A stretch of 64,000 nt of DNA from Hymenobacter glacieicola (GTDB taxonomy: Bacteria > Bacteroidota > Bacteroidia > Cytophagales > Hymenobacteraceae). The notes beneath the pieces were generated by a model. It worked only from the letters and a program-made list of their open reading frames with translations. It searched no databases and was not told the origin of the DNA. Where the stretch lies: positions 531,313-595,312 of the forward strand of contig NZ_BMGS01000002.1 of the NCBI RefSeq assembly GCF_014640315.1, read 5' to 3'. The position numbers were made by a program, and so were the translations under genes. Below are positions 33,780-42,059 of this stretch, one piece after another (the stretch's first letter is position 1; each line of letters starts with the position of its first letter).

Positions 33780-33811
33780 AGGTGCTGCCTCTTATGGCAG
33801 GGCCTTTTTTT
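33780..33811 (+). terminator. Orphan terminator-like hairpin
   Basis: AGGTGCTGCC (33780-33789) and GGCAGGGCCT (33796-33805) form a stem with two mismatches, followed by a T7 run. No plus-strand gene lies upstream, so it could end a small RNA. Confidence 0.4.
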
Positions 33812-33864
33812 GGCTGCCCTCCGGAAGCTCCGGGGTAGGCCGCACTACTCCGCCTGCAGAAACC

Positions 33865-33872
33865 TATCTTTG
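33865..33872 (+). promoter_or_regulatory. Bacteroidota -7 element for the symporter
   Basis: TATCTTTG, exact TAnnTTTG match, 40 bases before the ATG at 33912. Confidence 0.6.
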
Positions 33873-33911
33873 TGGCATTCCCGCCATTTCCTTTTCCCTG
33901 AATTGCCGCGC

Positions 33912-35333
33912 ATGAAGTTTTCGCGACTCGCCCCCCTTGTTCTGATTCTGTTTCTGGTGGCTGCCTTCCTGACGGTTGCCGCCGCCCAGGGCTGGCTGGC
34001 CCTCGACCCCGTTATTCCCATGACTGCCCGCTGGCTGGCCATTCTGGCTACGGTAGCCCTGGCCGTGCAGCGGCGCTCCATCACCTTCTGGATTGTTGTC
34101 AGCATGCTGGTTGGTGCTGAACTCGGCCACGACTTCCCGGCCCAGGCCGTGCAGCTTAAAGTGCTCAGCGACGTGTTCCTGCGGCTGGTAAAAACCATTA
34201 TTGCGCCCCTGGTATTTGCGACCTTGGTAGTGGGCATTGCCGGCCACGCCGACCTGAAGCAGGTAGGCAAAATGGGCCTGAAGGCGCTGATCTACTTTGA
34301 AGTGGTCACCACCTTTGCCCTGTTTATTGGGCTGGGCGCCATTAACCTGACCCGGGCCGGCGAAGGCGTGGACCGCAGCGGCATTGCCGCCGACACGGAG
34401 CAGCTACAAACCGTGAAGCAAAGCACCTCGGACATTATCCTGCACATTTTCCCGGAAAACATTGCCAAATCGGTGGCTGAGGGGCAGGTGCTGCAGGTGG
34501 TAGTTTTTGCCATCATCTTCGCCATTGGTTTGGCCATGGTGCACCAGAAGCACCGCCAGCCCCTGCTGCAAGTGACGGAAAGCTTGTCGGAGGTGATGTT
34601 CAAGTTCACCAACGTGGTCATGTTCTTCGCCCCGCTGGGGGTAGGCGGCGCCCTGGCATATACCGTGGGCAAAATGGGTTTCGCGCCCCTGCTCAACGCT
34701 TTTAAGCTGCTGCTAACCTTGTATGGTGCGTTGGCCGTCTTTGTGCTGCTGGTGCTGGTACCCATTGCCCTGATTGCCCGCATTCCGCTCAAGCGCTTCG
34801 TGCAAGCCATTGCCGAGCCGGTGAGCATTGCGTTTGCCACTACTTCCTCGGAAGCGGCCCTGCCCCGGGCCATGGAAGCCATGGAAAGCATTGGGGTGCC
34901 GCGCCGTATTGTGGCCTTCGTAATGCCAACGGGCTACTCGTTTAACCTGGATGGCACCACGCTCTACCTATCCCTAGCCGCGGTATTCGTGGCCCAGGCC
35001 GCGGGGGTGGAGCTGTCGTTTGGCCAGCAGTTGGTGATGGTATTTACCCTGATGCTGACCTCGAAGGGTGTGGCGGGCGTACCGCGCGCTTCGCTGGTGA
35101 TTTTGCTGGCCACGGTGGCTTCGTTTAACCTGCCAGCCTGGCCCGTGTTCATCATTCTGGGCATTGACGCCCTGATGGACATGGCCCGCACGGCCGTAAA
35201 CGTAATGGGTAACTGCCTGGCTACGGCCGTGGTAGCCCGCTGGGAAGGCGAATTCGTGGATAATTATGTAGCCCCCGACCCAGTGCTGGACCTGGCAGAA
35301 GCCGACAGTTCCTTGGCTCATCATACCCACTAA
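33912..35333 (+). CDS. Dicarboxylate/amino acid:cation symporter (DAACS family)
   Basis: A 473-aa GltP/DctA-type secondary transporter with about eight membrane helices plus hairpins. Hallmarks are VKTIIAPLVFATLVVGIAG, the serine-rich hairpin ATTSSEAALPRAMEAME, the helix-7 motif VMPTGYSFNLDGTTLYLSLA, and helix 8 ALMDMARTAVNVMGN. Such proteins import glutamate, aspartate or C4-dicarboxylates with Na+ or H+. The ATG at 33912 is chosen because a long in-frame extension from 33690 crosses the terminator and the promoter. Confidence 0.94.
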   Translation: MKFSRLAPLVLILFLVAAFLTVAAAQGWLALDPVIPMTARWLAILATVALAVQRRSITFWIVVSMLVGAELGHDFPAQAVQLKVLSDVFLRLVKTIIAPLVFATLVVGIAGHADLKQVGKMGLKALIYFEVVTTFALFIGLGAINLTRAGEGVDRSGIAADTEQLQTVKQSTSDIILHIFPENIAKSVAEGQVLQVVVFAIIFAIGLAMVHQKHRQPLLQVTESLSEVMFKFTNVVMFFAPLGVGGALAYTVGKMGFAPLLNAFKLLLTLYGALAVFVLLVLVPIALIARIPLKRFVQAIAEPVSIAFATTSSEAALPRAMEAMESIGVPRRIVAFVMPTGYSFNLDGTTLYLSLAAVFVAQAAGVELSFGQQLVMVFTLMLTSKGVAGVPRASLVILLATVASFNLPAWPVFIILGIDALMDMARTAVNVMGNCLATAVVARWEGEFVDNYVAPDPVLDLAEADSSLAHHTH

Positions 35334-35488
35334 CCCACGGGGGTGAACTTGCAGTAGGCCCGTTGTAGCTATTTGCTGAAGTGAGTGAGCAGGTAGAAAA
35401 AGGCCAGTGTAGTTTATTGCTGGCGCCGCATGAGGCGCTGAGGCTAGACAAACAGCTCACCTCACTGCGTTGCTTTACATAGTAGCAA

Positions 35489-35528
35489 CAAAACGCCCCG
35501 CCGCCGTAATTGGCGATGGGGCGTTTTG
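35489..35528. terminator. Terminator downstream of the symporter
   Basis: An 11-bp perfect stem with TTTT at the end, about 155 bases after the symporter stop. Confidence 0.75.
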
Positions 35529-35645
35529 CATTAAGCCGGCATTGGTTTACACTCCTGCAATAACTTAATTCTTAATACAGGAAAATTTATATATTTTAGT
35601 TTTATATCATAAATCAAATCCTATTCTTCTGGCGTTCTTCTGCTG

Positions 35646-35653
35646 TAATTTTG
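35646..35653 (+). promoter_or_regulatory. Bacteroidota -7 element for the 35.7-kb lipoprotein
   Basis: TAATTTTG matches TAnnTTTG and lies 30 bases before the ATG at 35683. Confidence 0.55.
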
Positions 35654-35682
35654 TATTCCGCTGGAGCGGTAGGAATTTGATA

Positions 35683-36363
35683 ATGATACACATGACTCGT
35701 TTTTACCCCCATGCTTTTATACTGATGCTAGGCTTAGGCCTGGGCAGCTGTAAATCCGCCGAGAAGGCAGTGTTTCACACGGTACGCTCCAACAACTCCG
35801 TGGCCCTGGGCCGCCTGCCCAAACTAGATGCGGTAGTGGAGCCCGGCCCACTCAATACTACGGAAGGCGCCCTGCCCGACGACGCCAGCAAAGTGTTCCG
35901 GCAGGAGTTGTCCTTTCACTTCGCCGAGCCGCAGCCTGATACGGTTAAGTTTGGCTTTGCCAAGCTGGTGGTTACCCAGGCTGAGGTGCAGCGTACCGGC
36001 CGGGTTCTGCAGGCCTTCCAGATGCTTACCCTCATGACTCCCAGCCTGTTGGGTATACCCCTGGAGTGGTACCGCACGAACGTGAAAGCGGAAGTGCAGG
36101 TCATCAATTCCAAGGGCGAAGTGATTGGCACGTATGCCGGCACCGGCCGCAGCAAAGTGCGAGTGGCCATGTACCACGGCTACAGCCAAACCAAAGCAGC
36201 CCGCCTCTCCGACGTGCAGGCCCTGCGCCTCGCCCTCGACCAGATTCGACCCCAGCTGGACGCCGATGCGGACACCTTACGCCAGCAGCTCGTAAGCTCC
36301 GGGCCTCTGGAAGAAATTATCGGGCAGTCAGCCCAGTCAACCGACTCAACCGGCGTAAACTAA
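35683..36363 (+). CDS. Lipoprotein, unknown function
   Basis: A protein of about 226 aa with a lipoprotein signal ending in lipobox LGSC (Cys about 23). The mature part is a mixed alpha/beta domain (LSFHFAEPQPDTVKFGFAKL, VKAEVQVINSKGEVIG). A C-terminal helical stretch ends in a Ser/Thr-rich tail. I do not recognise a family. Alternative ATG at 35692. It has its own promoter and is closed by a hairpin at 36394-36436. Confidence 0.75.
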   Translation: MIHMTRFYPHAFILMLGLGLGSCKSAEKAVFHTVRSNNSVALGRLPKLDAVVEPGPLNTTEGALPDDASKVFRQELSFHFAEPQPDTVKFGFAKLVVTQAEVQRTGRVLQAFQMLTLMTPSLLGIPLEWYRTNVKAEVQVINSKGEVIGTYAGTGRSKVRVAMYHGYSQTKAARLSDVQALRLALDQIRPQLDADADTLRQQLVSSGPLEEIIGQSAQSTDSTGVN

Positions 36364-36393
36364 CCTGGCAGGTTTCTTTTGAACGTCAGGCGC

Positions 36394-36436
36394 ATTCCCC
36401 GCGCACCCGGCCTACCTGGTGGAGTGCGCGGGGAAT
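36394..36436. terminator. Terminator after the lipoprotein gene
   Basis: ATTCCCCGCGCAC (36394-36406) and GTGCGCGGGGAAT (36424-36436) form a perfect 13-bp stem. Confidence 0.8.
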
Positions 36437-36627
36437 TGCTTTTACCAGATTCTGCTGTCGGCGCAAGCTCAAGAGCGGTTTAGCGTGCTTGCTTTCTGCT
36501 TACCATTCAGACTTTCTACGCCTGTTCTCCTGAGCATGTGGCGCATCAGGCTGGTGATGAGCAAGCTAGAACGCCCCAGATTGCTCGCGCGGCTCGAAGT
36601 GATATGTAAGTGTACCATAAAAATGAG

Positions 36628-36657
36628 CCGCTGTAGAGCCATCTAAAGCGGTTTTTT
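36628..36657 (+). terminator. Hairpin with T6 run
   Basis: CCGCTGTAGA (36628-36637) pairs with TCTAAAGCGG (36642-36651) with one mismatch, followed by TTTTTT. Confidence 0.55.
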
Positions 36658-36749
36658 CGTGCCCTGATTAAACCCTGCCTCAGCGGCGGCATCTATGCCA
36701 GTGCATCCGGATACTCCTTCATTTTTCCCACACTACCATTTCACTTCGT

Positions 36750-37631
36750 ATGAAAGCCATTACGCTCGCTTTGGCCCTGTCCCTGCTTCTGGGGGGCTCG
36801 GCTGTGCAAGCCCAGAATACGCAACAGGCCCGCCAGGCTTCTCCCGCTCGCAAAGAACTCCGCGAATACTACCAGCTGAATGTGCTGCCCACGGTGCGCC
36901 AGCAGCGGCAGAAGTTGGAGGCGCAGCTGACTACCTCCGACAAAGCCCAGCTCACGCTCTACCGTGCCCAGCTTAAGGAAACCCGCCAGAAAGGCAAAGC
37001 GCTGCGCCAGAGCTTCCGGCCCGCTGGTACGCCCGCCAGCACCCGCCCCGAGCTTACCGAAACCCAGAAACAGCAGCTCCAGCAGCTGCGCGCCGAAACC
37101 AAGGTCATTCTGCAGAACGTAGCCCAGCTGGCCCAGAAGTACGAAGGCGACATTGCCAAGCTGGCCCAGGAAGTACAGCCCCAGCGCGAAAAATGGGCGG
37201 CCGATACCAAGGCCATTCTGGCTCGCACGGCTACCCCTGAGCAGCCGCAGAAACGCACTGCGTGGGCGGGCAAGCGCCAGCGCCATGCTGGGGCCCGCCG
37301 GTATTTCCAGCCCGTTACCTTCCTGCTGCTCAACCCCAATGCACCCGTTAATGCTTCCGCTGGCGCTGAGCGGGGTAACACTTTGGGCGTGTATCCTAAC
37401 CCTGCGGTGAGCACCAGCCAGCTGGAGTACGCCGTAAAGAAGGCCGGTCCGGTAACCGTCGAGCTGCTCGATGGCCGCGGCAATACCCTGCGCACAGTGG
37501 CCCAGCAGGCCAACGTGGAAAAGGGCCAGCACACGTTGGCAGTAAACGTAGCTGACTTGCCGGCGGGCACTTACTACTTTAAAATTACCACCCAAGCCGG
37601 CTCAGAAACCCGCCGCTTTGTGAAGCAGTAG
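36750..37631 (+). CDS. T9SS-exported protein with a Spy/CpxP-like helical domain
   Basis: A 293-aa exported protein. The signal peptide ends at VQAQ (residue 22). Residues about 30-160 are a long Gln/Lys/Arg-rich helical region with LTETQKQQLQQLRAET, which resembles the LTxxQ motif of the periplasmic chaperones Spy and CpxP. The C-terminus is a type A sorting domain of the type IX secretion system: LGVYPNPAVSTSQLEY, VELLDGRGNTLRTV and LPAGTYYFKITTQAG, ending in RRFVKQ. It is therefore probably secreted or surface-attached. A terminator follows. Confidence 0.85.
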   Translation: MKAITLALALSLLLGGSAVQAQNTQQARQASPARKELREYYQLNVLPTVRQQRQKLEAQLTTSDKAQLTLYRAQLKETRQKGKALRQSFRPAGTPASTRPELTETQKQQLQQLRAETKVILQNVAQLAQKYEGDIAKLAQEVQPQREKWAADTKAILARTATPEQPQKRTAWAGKRQRHAGARRYFQPVTFLLLNPNAPVNASAGAERGNTLGVYPNPAVSTSQLEYAVKKAGPVTVELLDGRGNTLRTVAQQANVEKGQHTLAVNVADLPAGTYYFKITTQAGSETRRFVKQ

Positions 37632-37673
37632 CCAGATACGCGGGCAGCCAATATCTGGGCTGCGCTGCCGTTA

Positions 37674-37709
37674 GATAAGCCGGTTGGCCTGGGCCGACCG
37701 GCTTATTTT
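37674..37709. terminator. Terminator after the T9SS cargo gene
   Basis: GATAAGCCGGTTGGCC is mirrored by GGCCGACCGGCTTAT with one G:T-type position, then TTTT. Confidence 0.75.
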
Positions 37710-37775
37710 CCTGTTGGAGGGGGCCGTGGCGCCACCTTTCCGCTGGCGGCCGTGGGTGGCTCAAGGGCGGCCCAC

Positions 37776-37783
37776 TATCTTTA
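37776..37783 (+). promoter_or_regulatory. -7-like element close to the 37.8-kb gene
   Basis: TATCTTTA, one base off consensus, ends seven bases before the ATG at 37790. Confidence 0.4.
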
Positions 37784-37789
37784 CGCTCT

Positions 37790-38350
37790 ATGCTGCGTTG
37801 TTTTGTTACCTGGTTATTGCTTGTGGCTACTACCGTGCTGGTAGCGGCCTGCTGCGGCTCCGTATCCTGTGAGTGCGAGGATGCCTACGCCGACGCCATT
37901 GGGTTCCGGTTTTCGTCGGACCCCGTTGCGGGCTTTCGCGCTGCTGATATCGACACCGTGTTTGTAACCCGGGTGCCGCGAGACCCGAAACAGCAGCCCC
38001 GCGCTGACACTACCTTCATTGCCCGCGGCACTGACTCCGTTGCAGTGTTAACCCAACCCTTGGTCATCAACAACGCCACTCCTTTCAGCCAGGTTGGCAA
38101 CCGCAAGCTCGACCAGTACACCTATACCCTGTACCTGGCCAAAAGCCGGCGGGCGGTTCCTATTTATCGGTATCAGATAAACCAGGTTGAGCTGACCACA
38201 GACTACCAGGCCGATGGCTGCTGCACTTGCTACCTGAACACGGGCAAGCGGGTAGTAACAACCGATAACAAGGGCGTTAGCCAGCAATTCTACCTGACGG
38301 ACCCGGCTGCCAACAATCAATTAATTCCCATTGTGCTTACCCGCCGGTAG
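37790..38350 (+). CDS. Cysteine-rich lipoprotein, unknown function
   Basis: A 186-aa exported protein. The hydrophobic N-terminus ends VLVAACCGSVSCEC, giving a lipobox (VAAC, Cys about 21) followed by several more cysteines. A second cluster, GCCTCYLN, lies near residue 144. The paired clusters suggest disulfides or metal binding, but no family is recognised. The mature domain is mainly beta (TYTLYLAKSRRAVPIYRYQINQ split by turns). A very close -7 element suggests a short leader. Confidence 0.7.
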   Translation: MLRCFVTWLLLVATTVLVAACCGSVSCECEDAYADAIGFRFSSDPVAGFRAADIDTVFVTRVPRDPKQQPRADTTFIARGTDSVAVLTQPLVINNATPFSQVGNRKLDQYTYTLYLAKSRRAVPIYRYQINQVELTTDYQADGCCTCYLNTGKRVVTTDNKGVSQQFYLTDPAANNQLIPIVLTRR

Positions 38351-38522
38351 CCACATGTAGGCTCCGCAGTAACCGCCGGAAGCTATTCAACTTCCTATTG
38401 ATAATTCTAATAGTGTTCGGCCAGCCTGAGCACGACCAACCGGCCGCAACAGCCGTATAACCGGCAGCGTTATTTCTCTGCCGTACCTGTTCAGTAGCCC
38501 GGGAATAGCGCCGTTGTGTATT

Positions 38523-40847
38523 ATGCTGAAAGAACCTACTGCGGCCGTCACGCCTACTTTTCCGTTTAAAACCACGCTCAGCCTGGAGCCGCTGATTGAT
38601 TACTGGCGCGCCGGCGAGGAATCTCAGAACGTAGGGGTAGCCATGCTGGCCCGGGCCGTGAGCGAGCAGGTAGCTAGCGCCGACTGGTCGCGTGGCAACA
38701 TCACGGACCTGAAGCTGCTGGAGTGCAACTGCGACTTGGTGGAGGCACTGATGCTGGCCGTATTTCCGCCCGCTTCCTTCGATACGGACATTGCCGGCGC
38801 CATTGCGCCGTTTCAGCGCCACAGCTTTTACCATACTCCGCGCTTTGCGGAGGTCTTGCTGAACCCGTCCAAATCCATTAAGCAGCCCCTGAATATTGAT
38901 ATGCGCACGCTGGAGGTGTACACCACCCGCATGGCCTATCAGCTTATTTTGGAGAAGGTATATGGGGTGCACCTACCCTTGCAGGGCACCATCATCTTTA
39001 CCGTGCCCGACTACAGCATTGGCCTCTACCGCCACTACGGGGTAGAATTTAACTCTACTTTCGTCCAGATTCGGGTACACGGCGATAAGCCGGAGCTGAC
39101 TCCGCAGCAGCTCGACCAGCTGGCCCGCAACCCCCACCGCGCCGATTTATGGCAGCAGATGCTACCGCCGGAGCACTTTGAGCTGGTCGGCTTCAACATT
39201 CTGCACCTGGTGGATGTGACGGAGCAGGAAATTCTCTCGGAGCTGAAATACGACCTGCTGGAGCGGGACGTGCTGCAGGCCTCCGACCGGCTGGAGCAGA
39301 TTCAGGAAAAGCTGCGGGTGCTGTTCGGACGGCCGTTTTTGCAGTTGGGCATAGCGGCCTATGACGAAAAGAAACGAGCTTTCGTGGATTTCGGCCGCAA
39401 AATCAACCACAGCTTCCTGACCAAGCAGCTCCACAGCCCCGACGCCGGCTCTGGCTTCCGCCAGATTTATAGCCGCCTCTGGGCCGACCGCCAGCCCCTG
39501 GTGCTGGAAGACGTGGAGCAAGCCGACATTCCGGAAGACTTGCGCCAGCAGATTCTGAGCCTGGGCATCCGCTCCGCCATTCTGGCCCTGCTGCCCTACG
39601 GCGACGATATTGTGGGGCTGCTGGAGCTGGGCTCGCCCAACGTAAGCGACCTGAACGAGTTCAGCCTGGAAAACGTGAACCAGTTTGTGCCCTTGTTTGC
39701 GGTGGCGGTAAAGCGCAACGCCGAGGACATCCAGACCCGGGTGCAGGCCATTATCAAGGAGAAGTTCACGGCCATTCACCCCACCATGGAATGGCGCTTC
39801 ACGGATGCGGCCCAAAATCTGCTTCAAAAGCTGGAGGACGGCAACAAAGGCGCTGAAATGGAGGACATCGTGTTTCATGATGTATACCCGCTCCACGGTT
39901 CCAGTGACATCCGCGGCAGCAGCACGGCCCGGAATGAGGCCATTCAGGGCGACTTGATTGAGCACCTCACCCTGGCCGGAAAAGTGCTGAAGAAGGCCTC
40001 CGAGTTTCAGCAGCTACCCATCCTCGACGAGCTGAAGTTTTACGTTAACAAAAACCTGCGCCGCCTGCGCCAGGGCATCCTGACGGGCGACGAAGTAAGT
40101 ATTTTCGAGTCGCTCAGAACGGAAGTAGAGCCCTTGTTCGAGTACCTGAGCCAGAACAACGCGGAGTTGCGGCCCATTATCACTCAGTATTGGTCTAACA
40201 TTGACCCCGAGTTGGGCATCCTTTATAAGCGGCGCAAGGCCTTCGAGGAAACCACTACCCTGCTCAACGACGCCGTTAGCAGCTACCTGGATGAGGAAGA
40301 TGCCAAGGCTCAGGCCATGTTCCCGCACTACTTCCAGCGGTTTAAAACCGATGGCGTGGAGCACAACATTTACGTGGGCGCTTCTCTGGTAGAAAATAAG
40401 CCCTTTGACTTAGTTTTCCTGAAAAACCTGCGCCTGTGGCAGCTGCTGGTTATGGTTGAAATTACCCGCCGCACCGCCGCGCTCAAGCCTACCTTACCCG
40501 TGCCGCTGGAAACCACCCAGCTTATCCTCATTCATAGCCAGCCCCTGAGCATCCGCTTCCGCCAGGATGAGCGCCAATTTGATGTGGACGGGGCCTATAA
40601 CATTCGCTACGAAATCATCAAGAAGCGCATCGATAAGGCCACCATCCAGGGTACCGGCGAGCGGCTAACCCAACCCGGGAAAATTGCCTTGGTGTACTCT
40701 CAGCAGCGCGAAGCCGACGAGTATGTGGAATACATCGATTACCTCCAGGACCGGGGCATGCTGGAGCCCGAAGTAGAGCATCTGGAACTGGAGGAACTGC
40801 AAGGCGTAAAGGGCCTACTAGCCCTGCGGGTGCAGGTAAAACTATGA
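38523..40847 (+). CDS. Large GAF-domain protein, unknown function
   Basis: A 774-aa soluble protein starting MLKEPTAAV. The N-terminal 250 or so residues have no recognised domain. A coiled segment (LQASDRLEQIQEKLRVL) leads into a GAF-like domain at about 275-405: RPFLQLGIAAYDEKKRAFVD, RQPLVLEDVEQAD, IRSAILALLPYGDDIVGLLELGS, FVPLFAVAVKRNAEDIQTRV. A conserved-looking WRFTDAAQNLL follows. The C-terminal 350 residues are again unassigned, partly helical. It lacks histidine kinase, GGDEF or HTH output motifs. A signalling role via ligand binding is inferred only from the GAF domain. Confidence 0.8.
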   Translation: MLKEPTAAVTPTFPFKTTLSLEPLIDYWRAGEESQNVGVAMLARAVSEQVASADWSRGNITDLKLLECNCDLVEALMLAVFPPASFDTDIAGAIAPFQRHSFYHTPRFAEVLLNPSKSIKQPLNIDMRTLEVYTTRMAYQLILEKVYGVHLPLQGTIIFTVPDYSIGLYRHYGVEFNSTFVQIRVHGDKPELTPQQLDQLARNPHRADLWQQMLPPEHFELVGFNILHLVDVTEQEILSELKYDLLERDVLQASDRLEQIQEKLRVLFGRPFLQLGIAAYDEKKRAFVDFGRKINHSFLTKQLHSPDAGSGFRQIYSRLWADRQPLVLEDVEQADIPEDLRQQILSLGIRSAILALLPYGDDIVGLLELGSPNVSDLNEFSLENVNQFVPLFAVAVKRNAEDIQTRVQAIIKEKFTAIHPTMEWRFTDAAQNLLQKLEDGNKGAEMEDIVFHDVYPLHGSSDIRGSSTARNEAIQGDLIEHLTLAGKVLKKASEFQQLPILDELKFYVNKNLRRLRQGILTGDEVSIFESLRTEVEPLFEYLSQNNAELRPIITQYWSNIDPELGILYKRRKAFEETTTLLNDAVSSYLDEEDAKAQAMFPHYFQRFKTDGVEHNIYVGASLVENKPFDLVFLKNLRLWQLLVMVEITRRTAALKPTLPVPLETTQLILIHSQPLSIRFRQDERQFDVDGAYNIRYEIIKKRIDKATIQGTGERLTQPGKIALVYSQQREADEYVEYIDYLQDRGMLEPEVEHLELEELQGVKGLLALRVQVKL

Positions 40848-40943
40848 GTTGGCGATTCAGTGATTAAGTGAGTGGTTAGTACTGCCAGGACAAGGCAGAT
40901 CCGACGCCATCTTTTCTTGCTTCTGTACCTAGCGCTACAAAGT

Positions 40944-40982
40944 AACAAGCCCTTACTTCCAGCACGGAGGTAAGGGCTTGTT
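40944..40982. terminator. Bidirectional terminator
   Basis: AACAAGCCCTTAC (40944-40956) and GTAAGGGCTTGTT (40970-40982) form a perfect 13-bp stem between the convergent GAF and PAP2 genes. Confidence 0.85.
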
Positions 40983-41061
40983 GCATTTCAGGGGGTAGCA
41001 CTGCGGAGGGGAAGGGTAGCCGCGCCTTGCTCGCCATGTCAGCATGTAGTAACTCACTACA

Positions 41062-41730
41062 TCACAACTTCGCTTCTTCCCGCCACCAGAGCCGCAGGGC
41101 GGTGCGCAACAGGATAAGCCAGAGCAGACCAGCCGCGAAACCGGCGGCCACGTCGGTGGCGTAGTGCACATGCAGGTACACGCGCGTCAGGCCGATGAGG
41201 ATGGCGAACAGCAGGAGCAGAACCGCCCAGACGGGGTGACGACGGTGCCGCCACAGCAGCCAGGCCAGGCAGCCGTACAAGGCTAGCCCAATCATGGCGT
41301 GGCCGCTGGGAAAGCTCAGGCCCTGCTGAAACACCAAGGCCGAACTGGGCCGAACGCGCTGGAAGTGCGTTTTCAGGAGCTGATTGAACAGGGCCGCTCC
41401 GGCTACGGCCAACAATATTTCCAGTCCTTCCCGGCGGTGCCCGCGCAGGCGTAGCGCAACCGGAATACCGATTCCGGCCGTCACCAGAAACGGCAGGGAG
41501 GCAAAGAAGGTGAGGCCCGCTACCAGCGGCGTCAGCGTGGGTTTGGCCGCGCGTAGGGCATCCATCTGCTGGAAAGCCCACTCATCAAACTGCACTGAGT
41601 GTGCAACGAACACGACGCGGGTCATGTAGAAAAACAGGAGGGCTGCCCCCAAAAACACGCCCCCGACTACCGCCACCTCAACCGTCAGGAAGCCAAAAAG
41701 CGCAACGAGCCGAGTAGGTAGGAACTTCAT
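41062..41730 (-). CDS. PAP2-family membrane phosphatase
   Basis: A 222-aa membrane protein with about five or six helices. It carries the three PAP2 motifs: KTHFQRVRP (KX6RP), SFPSGHAM (PSGH) and TRVYLHVHYATD (the SRX5HX3D site with Thr for Ser). Such enzymes dephosphorylate lipid phosphates such as undecaprenyl diphosphate or phosphatidic acid, facing the periplasm. I start at MKFLPTRL (41730); the longer ORF runs into the tRNA-Leu gene and its terminator. A paralogue lies on the other side of the tRNA. Confidence 0.9.
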   Translation of the reverse strand: MKFLPTRLVALFGFLTVEVAVVGGVFLGAALLFFYMTRVVFVAHSVQFDEWAFQQMDALRAAKPTLTPLVAGLTFFASLPFLVTAGIGIPVALRLRGHRREGLEILLAVAGAALFNQLLKTHFQRVRPSSALVFQQGLSFPSGHAMIGLALYGCLAWLLWRHRRHPVWAVLLLLFAILIGLTRVYLHVHYATDVAAGFAAGLLWLILLRTALRLWWREEAKL

Positions 41731-41813
41731 AAAGCACTGAGGTAGCAAGCTGCCTGAAAGTACGCAAACCAAAACCCGATTAGCTGCGGCCAGAAGCTGA
41801 GAAAGGCTAAAAC

Positions 41814-41845
41814 AAAAAAGCCGACCCATTACTGGATCGGCTTTC
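41814..41845 (-). terminator. Terminator after tRNA-Leu
   Basis: AGCCGATCC and GGGTCGGCT (minus strand) form a nine-base-pair stem with one G:T, followed by a T6 run, immediately downstream of the tRNA. Confidence 0.75.
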
Positions 41846-41846
41846 G

Positions 41847-41928
41847 TGCGCTCGGAGAGACTCGAACTCTCACACCTTTCGGAACTGCCGCCTGAAGACA
41901 GCGCGTCTACCAATTTCGCCACAAGCGC
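41847..41928 (-). tRNA. tRNA-Leu (anticodon CAG)
   Basis: An 82-base gene. The acceptor stem is GCGCTTG/CGAGCGC with discriminator A. The D-arm (GTGGCGAAATTGGTAGACGC) is typical of type II leucine tRNAs. The anticodon arm is CTGTC-TTCAGGC-GGCAG with anticodon CAG. The variable arm is long (TTCCGAAAGG region), and the T-arm is GAGAGTTCGAGTCTCTC. No CCA is encoded. Confidence 0.95.
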
Positions 41929-42059
41929 AGCACTTTTATCATTTGACTGCCCGTGTGGGGGTCATTTGATGCTGCAAAGATAGGAGGCTTTTTTGACGTG
42001 TGTCAAGCTTTTCTACAAAAAAACCCGAAAAATATCTGCTCAAATATTTCGATTCTGCT

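Larger units (their letters stand above)
35334..35682. other. AT-rich intergenic gap with a terminator
   Basis: A perfect 11-bp stem (CAAAACGCCCC 35489-35499 against GGGGCGTTTTG 35518-35528) is followed by about 120 bases of strongly AT-rich DNA leading to a -7 element at 35646. No gene is seen. Confidence 0.55.
36364..36749. other. Intergenic gap with two terminators
   Basis: Besides the hairpins at 36394-36436 and 36628-36657 this 386-base gap holds no supported gene. The second hairpin has no upstream gene of its own, so the stretch 36440-36627 may be transcribed separately or be remnant sequence. Confidence 0.45.

Noticed and set aside
33690..33911. N-terminal extension of the symporter ORF
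   Set aside because: It crosses a terminator-like hairpin and the -7 element; the family starts near MKFSRLAPL.
36419..36646. A 75-codon ORF between two terminators
   Set aside because: It overlaps the first hairpin, and its sequence has no protein-like pattern or promoter.
41731..41922. N-terminal extension of the PAP2 ORF up to 41922
   Set aside because: It would read through the tRNA-Leu gene and its terminator; the inner ATG at 41730 gives a normal PAP2 length.
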